Shown: piece by piece, positions 21,977-31,937 of the stretch
Layout: each line of letters opens with the position of its first letter
How positions within the stretch are numbered: the first letter of the stretch is position 1
Source: Phytophthora sp. 'mugwort'
Lineage: Eukaryota; Oomycota; Peronosporomycetes; Peronosporales; Peronosporaceae
Direction: 5' to 3'
Length of the DNA stretch: 64,000 nucleotides
Assembly: GCA_033558025.1 (NCBI GenBank)
Contig: JAUCEF010000012.1
Coordinates: forward strand, 124,001-188,000
Notes under the pieces: generated by a model
What the model saw: the letters and a program-made list of their open reading frames with translations, nothing else
The model's database searches: none
What the model was told of the DNA's origin: nothing
Program-made: the position numbers and the translations under genes

Positions 21977-24046
21977 CTACATGCGGATGATAGGCACTCG
22001 ACTGCGCAGTTTCGAGACGCCGGCCTTGAGAGCTTCGCTGTTGTTCTTGTTGTAGCGAAGGTCCAGTACGCGAACGCCTGTGAGCATACTCACGTCCGTT
22101 ACTTTGCCGCAGTCAGACAGGTTGAGTTCATGCACGTTCTTCAAAGCCGACACGTCTTCAAGCTGCATGCAACCGGAGAGATTGAGCGTGTGGATCCTTG
22201 ACAAGGCAGACACGTCGCACACGCTCGGGCAATGACGAAGCGACAGCGTGTGAACCGATTCCAGGGCTGATACGTCTTTAATGCTCGGGCAGTAGCTCAG
22301 ATCCAGCTCTCGAGTGCGTGCGAGAGGCGCCACGTGTTCCAGCTTGGAACATCCAGAGAGCTTAACAATACGAGCGGTTTGAGCTAGTGGACGGACGTCG
22401 TCAAGGGCGTCACAGAAACGCAAATCCACTTCACGTGCGCCGACGAGAGAGCTGAGGTCGCTAATGCGTGAACACCCAGACAAGTTCACCTTAATCAGAT
22501 ACTTGGCAGACTCGGTCAGAACTTGAATATCCTCGAGCATCTCGCAGCGGTACGTCACGATTGTGTGCACCTCGCGCAGTGACGATCCCAGCGATGCCAA
22601 GTTCTTGCAAAAACTCACGTCAAGTTCACGAACACGTGTGAGACCATCGAGCAACGTCAGTTGACTGCAACGTGAGAGCACAAGCCGATCAAGCGGTGGC
22701 AAATGACGCAGTTCCGAGCTTGCAAACCCTGTGCAACTCGACAGATCGAGCTCGCGTAAACTACAGCTTGTTCCTAACGCCGTCAAGTTCGTCACGGCAT
22801 CGCATTGGCGCAACGAAAGCTCTTGGACGCCGTCGCTTAGCGCTGAGATATCGTGGATGTGTCTGCAGAGAGCAAGCTGAAGCTTTGGGACTCGTCCTAG
22901 TGCACTCACGTCCGTGACATTGATGCAACCTGTCAGATCCAAGCTCTGCACCTCGCCAAGTGCCGATACATCAACAATAGACGCACATTTGCGCAGTTTC
23001 AGGGTGTGCACTTTGCCGAGCGCGCTGACGTCGGTCACGTTGATGCAGCCCGAGAGGTTGAGCTCGTATACGTTGCCCAGTCCACTGACATTCGTGACGT
23101 TCACACACCCACCAAGATTCAACTCGTGCACGTTGGTAAGTGCGTCTACATCACTCACGTCTGGACAATTCCGTAGACTCAAGCGACGAACGTGACTCAG
23201 CGGACTCACGTCACGAATTCCTCGGCACACATTGAGCTGTACAGACTCACAGTTTGCTAGTGGAGTGACGTCGGTGATGGCGTGGCAGTACGACAAGTCG
23301 ACATGCTGTGAAGCTCTTAGGAACGAGACGTCCTCTAGGAAGTGGCAGTAGCTTAGGTCTACCTCACGAATGCCATTAAGCCAGTGAAGCCCGTCGAGTT
23401 GGTTGCAGCCACTTAGTCCAAGCTCCTGTAGGCGGTTGACCCCATCAAACAAACTAACCCGCATGATTCCTGACAGGTTCAACCTCTTCACTTGACTGTC
23501 ATTGCCACCGCGGATATAGTCTTGGAGTACCTTTGGGGAGGTATAACGCATCGGGACATTGACGCCATCTTCGTCGGTGTAGCTCTCGTTGGACGCTTGA
23601 TCCGGCTCAGGCTCTGGTGCTGGTTCGTTCTGTTCTAGATCGACAAGGAGTCCACCGGCCGCGTTCACGTTGTAGTGGGTGCTTTCGAGCAATTTGCCGC
23701 GCTCGTCGCTGACAGGTTGAAATGCCACGTTGCGGAGATTTCTCCACGTTTTCAGTACTCGCAGCAGCTCGTGAACGGTGTCGACCAGCAATGCCTCGGA
23801 CTGTAGCTGGACGCGTTCGTGCACGACATTGTAGAAGAAGGAGCTGAGCTCGGCTAGTGCCACCGCCTCGTTCAGCGTCAAGAATGGGATCAAGTGTTCA
23901 TCCCAAAGCTCCACGGGCATCGTGTGCTGAAGGTGGCTCGCGCCAGCACAACTTGATCTTTGCTGCATTGTAAGTTGAGGAGGCAAAAGTATCTCGTCGA
24001 GATGAACGTGCAATGAGCTCGTGCAGAGTGCAGCTCTACATACCAT
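21977..24046 (-). CDS. Cysteine-containing leucine-rich repeat protein with F-box-like N terminus
   Basis: A 689-residue protein. Residues ~43-75 (MPVELWDEHLIPFLTLNEAV onward) resemble a degenerate F-box helix set. A linker with an acidic stretch follows. From ~170 to the end it is built of about 23 leucine-rich repeats with a very regular 20-residue period of the form LNLSGCxxVTDVSALxxVxx, with a cysteine in nearly every unit. This resembles the cysteine-containing LRRs of F-box/AMN1 and related proteins, and also BspA/TpLRR-like arrays. The internal units at ~22.9-23.2 kb are nearly identical to one another, so the array has grown by recent duplication. No signal peptide or membrane segment is obvious, so I infer an intracellular protein-interaction role. 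An inner Met (MPVELW) could be the real start. Confidence 0.82.
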   Translation of the reverse strand: MVCRAALCTSSLHVHLDEILLPPQLTMQQRSSCAGASHLQHTMPVELWDEHLIPFLTLNEAVALAELSSFFYNVVHERVQLQSEALLVDTVHELLRVLKTWRNLRNVAFQPVSDERGKLLESTHYNVNAAGGLLVDLEQNEPAPEPEPDQASNESYTDEDGVNVPMRYTSPKVLQDYIRGGNDSQVKRLNLSGIMRVSLFDGVNRLQELGLSGCNQLDGLHWLNGIREVDLSYCHFLEDVSFLRASQHVDLSYCHAITDVTPLANCESVQLNVCRGIRDVSPLSHVRRLSLRNCPDVSDVDALTNVHELNLGGCVNVTNVSGLGNVYELNLSGCINVTDVSALGKVHTLKLRKCASIVDVSALGEVQSLDLTGCINVTDVSALGRVPKLQLALCRHIHDISALSDGVQELSLRQCDAVTNLTALGTSCSLRELDLSSCTGFASSELRHLPPLDRLVLSRCSQLTLLDGLTRVRELDVSFCKNLASLGSSLREVHTIVTYRCEMLEDIQVLTESAKYLIKVNLSGCSRISDLSSLVGAREVDLRFCDALDDVRPLAQTARIVKLSGCSKLEHVAPLARTRELDLSYCPSIKDVSALESVHTLSLRHCPSVCDVSALSRIHTLNLSGCMQLEDVSALKNVHELNLSDCGKVTDVSMLTGVRVLDLRYNKNNSEALKAGVSKLRSRVPIIRM

Positions 24047-24263
24047 ACGGCTTGCAACACGCTCGGGACTCTTTACCCTCGTCTGTTATAGGCACATAGC
24101 CAAGACACTTGGAGCACCGGATGCCAACGCAGATGTCGATCAAATCGCTCCGTGACAAGCAGCTGGCGTATTAGCGCATGGTACCATGCTGTCTCTACCT
24201 CTCGCTATTGGGACTTTGTAAAGGGACCATTTTTACTACAAAGAGAAACGCTTAATATGAACT

Positions 24264-25976
24264 CTAATGTCTATCACTATTACTACCATCACAGCCAGGT
24301 CCTCCCGCGAGACGCAAGCATGAGGTCGATGGGTAAATACTCATAATGTTCACCATAACTGTCCAGCATAATGACAGGGCAAAGTACGAGAGGGTCACGA
24401 TCCCCAGTACACGACTGTATCCACCGTTGAGCTTAAGCTGCTGCGTTTCTGCCTTCTGACGAGGCAACAGCGGCAGGAAGAGCAGCCCCATCAGATTCAT
24501 CGAGTAACGTATGATGAGCACATACGTCACTTCCCATCGTACATGTGTCGAGTCGTTAACAATGTCGGCATTGGCCACATCAAAGTTACTCCCAACGTTT
24601 TTCGTAAAGGTACTAGCGAGCGGGATGGCGATATTGGAGATGGACCCCACGAGCCCGTAGACGGCTCCTTCATGGCCTTCTCCAGCCAGTTCCACCATGA
24701 CAAAAGTGGCAATCACGAACGAAATTCCGCTCGGCAGAGCTTCAGCTACCGGTACACCGAGCCAAATCCATTGACTGCGGACGACGTTCCAAGTCGTGAG
24801 CATTGTGACGAAAAGGTCCATTATTGTCACCGTCACAACCGGGATAGCGTGCATTGTTCGCCAGTTCCAGTGAAGTCCATACTTTCCAGTGAAATAAAGC
24901 GCAAGAGCAAACACCCCATTGCCCAGGATTGCCATCATTTTCTGGTTCAGAGGCGTGACTTCTGCCCAATATCGCTGCATCGGATCCGAGCATGTGACAG
25001 TGAAGTTCTCAAAGATTCCAGCTAGAAACTTGTACGCGATGACTTGATACATTGGACGCAGCTGGATAAGGTACCAAAGCTCAGCCAAATAGTCGCGGAA
25101 TATCACACCGGGGTGACGGTCTTCCTTGATGCTGTACCACGAAAGAGGGATGACAGGGAAACAACACACGCTGAGAATTGCCATAAGCTGCGGAAAGCTT
25201 AGACAGAAGTCAAAGTCGCCTCCGTAATCTTCACCATTGAAAGTCATTCCTGTGAGGATACTAGAGATCATCACAAACGCAGTACGAACCAGATAAATGG
25301 TCGTCTGTGTGTACCCACGCGTAGCTTCTGGCTCACGTTGAGCAACTTCCACCATCATGGCATCAGCCGCGACGTCCGCTCCGACATAACCAACTGCAGC
25401 GATCATCATAAGGACGATGAATTTCCCACCGACATGATGAGCGGATTCGTTAAAGGTGGCGATGATCTCGGGCGTCAGTTCTTTCGTCTCCATTGTTGCG
25501 TACTTGTTATCTGGGTAATACGGATCTCCAGCATCCATACAAGCCATGATCAATAGCATCGCGAAACACAGTGTCCAGCCCATAACCATGAATGGACGAC
25601 GTCTGTAGCCCCAGATAGGGACACAATCCGTGATCATACCAAAGAAAAGCTTGAACGACCATGGCATGTTGATTAACACGACAGCAGAGACAACCTGCGT
25701 TCCTTCCATGTTGAGATAATTGAACAGGAATGGGTAGACAGTCCCAGGTAGCGTACCAAAGATCATCCCAACCGCCGCATATTGTGCAATGAGTCCAATG
25801 TACTCGCGACTCCAAATATTAACTTGTCCACCGTCTCGAAGCGCTCCACCCTCGTACAACTGCGGTGACTTGGCGTCAGTAAACCATACGTTCTCTTCCT
25901 TTGGTAAATAAATAAACTCGGTGATCGACGGAGCCGGCGCTAACAAGTCAATCTTCTTGCGCGGCGTCGTGTGCAT
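24264..25976 (-). CDS. Folate-biopterin transporter family (FBT/BT1) membrane protein, copy 1
   Basis: A 570-residue polytopic membrane protein of the FBT branch of the major facilitator superfamily. Known members carry folates or pterins; the substrate here is unknown. Family features are QYAAVGMIFGTLPGTVYPF (first helix), the inter-helix basic signature GYRRRPFMVMGW, and the conserved acidic segment GADVAADAMMVEVAQREPE followed by RGYTQT. A string of hydrophobic segments suggests about 12 helices, and the C-terminal loop reads LLPRQKAETQQLKLNGG. The start is the ATG at 25976. In the paralogue at 26809-28548 the homologous upstream codons (PILEEP) are translated from an ATG that here is ATA, so this copy begins about 10 codons later. 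Nucleotides 25189-25730 are identical to 27740-28281 in copy 2. Confidence 0.88.
   Translation of the reverse strand: MHTTPRKKIDLLAPAPSITEFIYLPKEENVWFTDAKSPQLYEGGALRDGGQVNIWSREYIGLIAQYAAVGMIFGTLPGTVYPFLFNYLNMEGTQVVSAVVLINMPWSFKLFFGMITDCVPIWGYRRRPFMVMGWTLCFAMLLIMACMDAGDPYYPDNKYATMETKELTPEIIATFNESAHHVGGKFIVLMMIAAVGYVGADVAADAMMVEVAQREPEATRGYTQTTIYLVRTAFVMISSILTGMTFNGEDYGGDFDFCLSFPQLMAILSVCCFPVIPLSWYSIKEDRHPGVIFRDYLAELWYLIQLRPMYQVIAYKFLAGIFENFTVTCSDPMQRYWAEVTPLNQKMMAILGNGVFALALYFTGKYGLHWNWRTMHAIPVVTVTIMDLFVTMLTTWNVVRSQWIWLGVPVAEALPSGISFVIATFVMVELAGEGHEGAVYGLVGSISNIAIPLASTFTKNVGSNFDVANADIVNDSTHVRWEVTYVLIIRYSMNLMGLLFLPLLPRQKAETQQLKLNGGYSRVLGIVTLSYFALSLCWTVMVNIMSIYPSTSCLRLAGGPGCDGSNSDRH
25189..25730. 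other. Gene-conversion tract, copy 1 side
   Basis: 542 bp that I compared line by line and found identical to 27740-28281, with abrupt loss of identity at both edges. It lies wholly within coding sequence. Confidence 0.85.
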
Positions 25977-26808
25977 CGGTTCCTCGAGTATTGGGATTAT
26001 GGTGGCGGGTAGTCGAGACAGGAAAAGCGAAACTGGTCGACTGGAACTTCTTAATCATGTACAGAAATGCACGATAAAGCCCGAGCAGTGTTGACCAGAA
26101 ACCAGGTGAAGGACGCCACGACTTGTAGGACATTTGGGACCACGAAACGATGGGAAGCTGGTGCAAAACCAAGGACACTTCAATATTTGCCAAGATGATT
26201 CCTAAATTTGCTCATGTCTGACGTATGTTGCCCTGGTATTCCGTATACCTTGGCGCTCACTCGACTCAGCGCGTCACCCCACGATTCCGGTATGCTCGTC
26301 TATTAGATGATGCAGTATTATTAATATTTATATCACGCATGTATTAATATAATTGTGAAAGCCTAAGTGCCTTGGCATCGTCTGTTTGCGGACCCTATTC
26401 TAGGTATTCGCCTGTCAAGACAAACAGCAGGCGGAAGTTTGCGGGCAACGCATTAAAAAAAAAATAGTAAAGCCGGCTGTAAATATAGAATAATGACTGC
26501 GTTTCTACAGCCTCCATGGATTTACTAGACAAAAGATTGTAACCTTCCACCATTCGTATGAGTCCGATAGAGACCAATACCCCCTATACAATTTACTGTA
26601 GTCGTAAGCAGAAGAAGTTTGGAAAAACACGTATCTGTACCCTGTAAAACAGCTACTGCGTAGTCGGCCGAACCGTGGCGACCTCAACATATTAATACCT
26701 CGATCACGTAAAGTCATTACGTCATCTTCTTTAGCCAGAGGTGCGAGGGCGAGAGCCAGAACATCGATACTATTCAACGAAAAAAATAAGTGTGACTAAC
26801 AGTTATCA
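25977..26808. other. Intergenic between tandem FBT copies 1 and 2
   Basis: This holds the 5' flank of copy 1 and the 3' flank of copy 2. For about 50 bases upstream of the copy 1 start, translation in frame still resembles copy 2 (LPATIIPILEEP). Beyond that I see nothing, apart from AT-rich stretches near 26.31-26.35 kb and a minus-strand frame with no domain. Confidence 0.4.
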
Positions 26809-28548
26809 TTAGAAATGGCGATGATGTCCACTGGCTGAGCCGCAACCACTTCCTCCGGCTATCCAAAGGCACGACGTCGACGGGTAAATACTCATAATGT
26901 TGACCATGACGGTCCAGCAGAGCGAAAAGGTGAAGTAGAAGACCGTCAGAAACCCCATAAACCGACTTGACCCCCCAATTTGCTTGAGCTGCTGCGTCTC
27001 GGCCTTCTGGCGAGGCAACAGCGGCAGGAAGAGCAGCCCCGCCAGATTCATCGAACAGCGAATAAGGAACACGTACGTCACTTCCCAGCGCACGTGGGTG
27101 GAGTCGTCGACAATGTCGGCATTGGTCACCTCGAAGTTACTATTAATATTTTTTGTCATTGTGCTCGCCAGTGGAATTGCAATATTAGAGATAGAGCCCA
27201 CAAGACCGTAGACGGCTCCTTCATTGCCTTCACCTGCCAGTTCCACCATCACAAAAGTCGCGATAACAAAGGCAATTCCGTTCGGCAGAGCTTCAGCTAC
27301 CGGTACACCGAGCCAGACCCATTGGTTGCGTACCACATTCCAAGTTGTTAACATATTCACGATGAAGTCCATAGCCGTCGTGGATACAATTGTTATCGCG
27401 TGCATTCTCCTCCAGTTCCACTGAAGCCCGTACTGACCAGTACAGTACAGAGTGACAGCAAAAAGACCATTCCCCACAATAGTCATGATCTTTTGGTTCA
27501 GAGGCGTGACTTCTGCCCAATACCGTTGCATCGGATCGGTGCATGTGACTGAGAAGTTCTCAAAAATCCCAGCCAGAAACTTGTACGCAATGACTTGGTA
27601 CATTGGACGCAGTTGAATGAGGTGCCAGAGCTCAGCCAGATAGTCCCGCCAAATGACACCAGGTTGCGGGTCTTCGCTGATACAATACCACGAAATTGGG
27701 ATCACAGGGAGGCAATAAATGCCGAGGACGGCCATGAGTTGCGGAAAGCTTAGACAGAAGTCAAAGTCGCCTCCGTAATCTTCACCATTGAAAGTCATTC
27801 CTGTGAGGATACTAGAGATCATCACAAACGCAGTACGAACCAGATAAATGGTCGTCTGTGTGTACCCACGCGTAGCTTCTGGCTCACGTTGAGCAACTTC
27901 CACCATCATGGCATCAGCCGCGACGTCCGCTCCGACATAACCAACTGCAGCGATCATCATAAGGACGATGAATTTCCCACCGACATGATGAGCGGATTCG
28001 TTAAAGGTGGCGATGATCTCGGGCGTCAGTTCTTTCGTCTCCATTGTTGCGTACTTGTTATCTGGGTAATACGGATCTCCAGCATCCATACAAGCCATGA
28101 TCAATAGCATCGCGAAACACAGTGTCCAGCCCATAACCATGAATGGACGACGTCTGTAGCCCCAGATAGGGACACAATCCGTGATCATACCAAAGAAAAG
28201 CTTGAACGACCATGGCATGTTGATTAACACGACAGCAGAGACAACCTGCGTTCCTTCCATGTTGAGATAATTGAACAGGAACGGGTAAATTGTGCCAGGC
28301 AGCGTCCCGAGTACCATCCCCACAGCAGCATATTGCACGACCAGTCCAATGTAATTACGTTTCCAAATGTCGATTTCTCCACCGTCTCGAAGCGCCCCAC
28401 CGTCATATAGTTGCGGTGACTTGGTATTAAGATGCCAGTCACTCGCCTTCCGAGGAGAACAGGAAAGCTCACTCCATGGGGCTGGTACTAACAACTCAAA
28501 TGTCCGCCGCGATATTGGGCTTTTTGGCTCCTCCAGAATTGGCAACAT
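26809..28548 (-). CDS. Folate-biopterin transporter family (FBT/BT1) membrane protein, copy 2
   Basis: A tandem paralogue of copy 1 (579 residues from the ATG at 28548; the frame is open 15 codons further but starts there with GTG). It has the same architecture: PQLYDGGALRDGG, QYAAVGMVLGTLPGTIYPF, GYRRRPFMVMGW, GADVAADAMMVEVAQREPE and LLPRQKAETQQLKQIGG. The N- and C-terminal thirds differ clearly from copy 1, while the centre is identical at the DNA level over 542 bp (27740-28281). The tail ends in SGHHRHF, a histidine-rich end not shared with copy 1. An FBT role in folate/pterin or related solute uptake follows from the family; the substrate is not shown. Confidence 0.88.
   Translation of the reverse strand: MLPILEEPKSPISRRTFELLVPAPWSELSCSPRKASDWHLNTKSPQLYDGGALRDGGEIDIWKRNYIGLVVQYAAVGMVLGTLPGTIYPFLFNYLNMEGTQVVSAVVLINMPWSFKLFFGMITDCVPIWGYRRRPFMVMGWTLCFAMLLIMACMDAGDPYYPDNKYATMETKELTPEIIATFNESAHHVGGKFIVLMMIAAVGYVGADVAADAMMVEVAQREPEATRGYTQTTIYLVRTAFVMISSILTGMTFNGEDYGGDFDFCLSFPQLMAVLGIYCLPVIPISWYCISEDPQPGVIWRDYLAELWHLIQLRPMYQVIAYKFLAGIFENFSVTCTDPMQRYWAEVTPLNQKIMTIVGNGLFAVTLYCTGQYGLQWNWRRMHAITIVSTTAMDFIVNMLTTWNVVRNQWVWLGVPVAEALPNGIAFVIATFVMVELAGEGNEGAVYGLVGSISNIAIPLASTMTKNINSNFEVTNADIVDDSTHVRWEVTYVFLIRCSMNLAGLLFLPLLPRQKAETQQLKQIGGSSRFMGFLTVFYFTFSLCWTVMVNIMSIYPSTSCLWIAGGSGCGSASGHHRHF
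27740..28281. other. Gene-conversion tract, copy 2 side
   Basis: The partner of 25189-25730 at a constant offset of 2551. Parts of the same sequence also occur in the FBT pseudogene at about 35.54-35.94 kb. Confidence 0.85.
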
Positions 28549-29560
28549 GGCTACAGGCAATAATTGCAATGAGAAAAGTGTCCAACCGGGCACATTTCAA
28601 AGTGGGAAGGTTGATCGCCCCATGGATAAAGAAACGAGACTGACACTCAGCAGGGTTTTGGAATGCACAGCCACGAATAACGATGGACATTTGGGACCAC
28701 GAAACGATGGGAAATTGTGCAGAGCAAGAACTTGCTTGGGTTTTTAACTGCGTTATTAAATACGCATCCAACTAAACCCCAAGCGGCGGTGCCGTCTGTT
28801 GCTGATCTCTGTTGCATTGAGTCAAGACTAACATTACTATCCTTCGCGCTGATACAATGTAAAACCTGACGGTGCATCTCAGTCGGCTGTGCTCACCTCT
28901 CCGAACGAATCGTTCGATTTTAATACACTATTAATTGCAATGACTGCTGTCCCCGACTGAGCCCAAAACAAGTAGTATTTGGTGCTTTTGCCAACAGGAT
29001 CACGTGGATACTATCCATACCTATTTAAGAGACTCATGAAAGGGCTACCGTATCGTTCAAAACTGCACAGCAGCAACGAGAGGGGAGTATCATTCGTGTG
29101 TTTTCGAGACGGGGTTTTGAAATATCGCTTTATATATATAGGCCCTTATTAAGGATCACAAAACCTGCGTCATAGTCTGGCAGCAGTGTCATACACTATA
29201 GACCACGACATCAGCGTTGACTGAAGCGACATAGACATTGAAGCTTCATATTCTAGATGACGTCAGGGTAAGTAACCAAGTGACCTATACGAGCAAGTTA
29301 CTGTGCAGTACTGTACTAATATCCACCATACAAGAACGACTGCCAGTCGCTCCAGCAACAGGCCTTTGGCTTCGTGAACGACGTGCTCGTACGGATAGTA
29401 TCGAAGATACTTCCACCAATCATGTTCACTACCGTATTTCGCATGTAGACCGATACCGCCACTTAAGAGATACACCTCGTTCCCAGCCAATCGATGCGCT
29501 GGAATCATATTTCATATACATAATTTAGCATGTAGAGATATACAGAGCACTATACCGAAA
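28549..29560. other. 5' flank of FBT copy 2 and intergenic DNA
   Basis: No supported gene. The first ~45 bases keep the copy 2 frame open without an ATG. A TATATATATA run occurs near 29131. Minus-strand frames at 28647-28877 and 29263-29508 show no domain. Confidence 0.35.
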
Positions 29561-31040
29561 AAAAAACTGACCACCTTTAAAAACAAAACTGACCACCATA
29601 TACTAGTTCTCGAATGGCTCGTGTGAAGCCAAAGGGCTGCCTGTGCCGTGGTGGTATCGGCGGCCACGTACAGCAGTACAAGCTGAACGCCGATACTGTC
29701 GGGAATATCTGATGGTCCTTGCTTTTCTTGATAGAGCGAAGAGTATGCGCGCCACAGTGGCTCAGTTTTACCCTACATTAGAAGCCAAGTCGTACCAAAG
29801 CAAGCGAGTCCAGATTATTCGCTGGAAACCAGAGAGCGCTAAATTACAAAGACGTAGCTAGCTCTCACAAGAGGGGGCACAGGAAGATTCGAGAGGTAGG
29901 AACTGCAACTATTTTATCTAGTGACATGGAGACGACGTTGGTTGTTTGGATTAATGAGCTCCGAGAGGAAGGAGTTCCGATGTCGACCCAAATGCTGTCC
30001 GTTAAGGCACTTGAAGTTACCGAGGATGGTGGTGTTAAGGACTTCGAGGCATCCAACAAGTGGCTGAACGGCTTCAAAAGGCACCATCGACTTAGCTTAC
30101 GTGCACCTACCCGCCAAGGTCAAGTCTGTCCACCCGAACTTGCTGCAATCGCAGCCGAATTCGCGGCTTAGGTGGCCTCCACTATGCAAGACCTGGGAAT
30201 CAAACGCGTATATAACTCTGATCAGACAGGTAACGCCTATTTAACGTTGTATGTACAGCCGTAATTTTTGAGTATGTAGCTAGAAAACAATAAACAAGCG
30301 GGGCGAGAAGACTGTATGGGTGAGGTGCAGCGGGGCATTCAAGGAGCGCGTCACCGCCATGCTGCTCGGAGACAGTGACGGAAATAAGTACACACCTTCG
30401 TCGTGCTGAAAGCGAAGCCATTCAAAATTATGGCAACTCAAGAACAAAACGTCAGGGGCAGGAATGGGTTTGGTGCCCGTATTTGGAAAGATGTAAAGGG
30501 CATTTTGAAAAATATCGACTTGGCTATCCACGGGAGCAGCAAAGGTATGAACTCTATTTGGTGGAAATAACTAATGACGGTTACTAGCTGTGATGAATTC
30601 GGTGTTCGTAGGGTGATGGAATCAAGATCTTTCCGTTATCTTTCTGAAGCGCCACTTTGGGCAACGACCCTTCCCAAATGAGTCCATTTTGCTATTATGG
30701 GACGATTTTAGCGGCCATTGGACCAAAAGGTCTAGGACTATGCTGCCTCTATCGACGTGGTGCTGATAAAGGTCCCACCACGAGCGACGTCTGTCTCCCA
30801 GCCGGCAGACGTCGCTTGGAACTTTCCATTGAAGTCGAACCTGCGTCGCCTTTGGCACGACGACATGCGAGTCCCGATTACACAGCCCCGCAGTGCAGGC
30901 ATCAAGTTTAAGCTACAGCCCCCAGTTAGGAGCAGAATATGTGGCTGGATTCGGCGTGCATGGGTGTAATGATGTGGAGCGGAGGAGAAGGAGTTGTCGA
31001 GTAGGAAAGAAATTTGGAAGTGATTCATTTTTGGGCGGTC
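29561..31040 (+). pseudogene. Pogo-like (CENP-B/Tc5 HTH plus DDE) transposase, decayed
   Basis: Fragments appear in the order of a pogo-type transposase. The first is YLMVLAFLDRAKSMRATVAQ at 29.7 kb. A CENP-B/Tc5-type HTH follows at 29926-30171 (VWINELREEGVPMS...KWLNGFKRHH), then VYNSDQT, KRGEKTVWVRC with TAMLLGDSDGNKYTPFVVLK at 30.3-30.4 kb, and GFGARIWKDV. The last is IDVVLIKVPPRATSVSQPAD with VAWNFPLKSNLRRLW at 30.75-30.87 kb. Stops and frameshifts separate them. A 29-nt GT...AG segment (30230-30258) interrupts the Asp-Gln-Thr-Ala motif exactly. The left side has two copies of ACTGACCACC (29570s and 29590s); the right side has GGGCGGTCC near 31030, a weak candidate inverted partner. I could not fix the element ends. 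Confidence 0.75.
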
Positions 31041-31937
31041 CTTAGTTCGCTAGCGCTATATCTAAGCCGCCATGGAGGCTCTTGTGTGTCCTTTGTGCCA
31101 CGCTGGATATTCTCCGCACGGTGACCAACCATTCCTCTACATCATGCAAACCTACACGTCACACTCTATTGACTATCTGATGGGCTGGAGACTCTGGGAC
31201 ATTCTCTGGTTTCGTCATCATGAGAATGATTGCGTGTACCATAACTGTAGTTCACATACGTCATCCTTGGAAGATGTCGTGGTGTCGCGCGGCGCCTCCT
31301 TATGTGCAATTTATGCAAAATGTGCAAAATAAAATGTGTTGTCGATGTGACTCGAACCCGTGACCTTTGCCTTGGACGATAGAAACTTTACGTCTGCACG
31401 AGACTGTGCGAATATCGATTGTGTCGGGACCAAAGGTTCTACCCATACGTAACCGATGTAAAATGTGTCGTAATTGCAAACAACATCCTTACAATAGGAC
31501 TCATTATCCGAGCAAGTCATCTCGAATGGGTTTCGAGGTAGTAGATTACAGCCGAGTGAGATTTGCATTGCAGCGAGATCTTTGATCTCAGAGCTAGAGA
31601 AACTATCACTACTTGAAGGGCAGCAGGTAGACGAAAGTCACGACTTTGACCAGGAAGGCGTCATTGTCGAAGAGGCGACTGTCTAAAATAAACTTTTCTT
31701 TTCATAAATTTGGAGCATCACTTTTGACAGGGTAATGTTTTTTTTTAGCATGGGGTGTGAAATATGGTACTTCACTTCAATCCGTTTATTGACACCAACT
31801 TGCTCGTATAGTAGCAGTAGCACTCGTAACATGGCTACAGTTTACATTGTACACATGGCTACACCTGTTGGATACTTACTTTCCCTTATTAAGTATCTAA
31901 TTATACGTCACGTTCTTTTCGAAGACATCGTCACGAG
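31041..31937. other. Intergenic with a tRNA-like (SINE-like) remnant
   Basis: Apart from the tRNA-like segment near 31335-31425 (listed separately), I see no supported feature. A short plus frame at 31072-31332 has cysteines but no recognisable finger. The last 200 bases are the 5' region of the anoctamin gene. Confidence 0.35.
31335..31425 (-). repeat. Degenerate tRNA-like segment, possible SINE head
   Basis: On the minus strand a B-box-like GGGTTCGAGTC lies about 40 nt downstream of a D-arm-like AGTCTCGTGCAGACG with GTCT/AGAC pairing. The T-stem pairs only partly and there is no good acceptor stem. It is therefore not a functional tRNA gene but fits the tRNA-derived head of a SINE. Confidence 0.35.
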
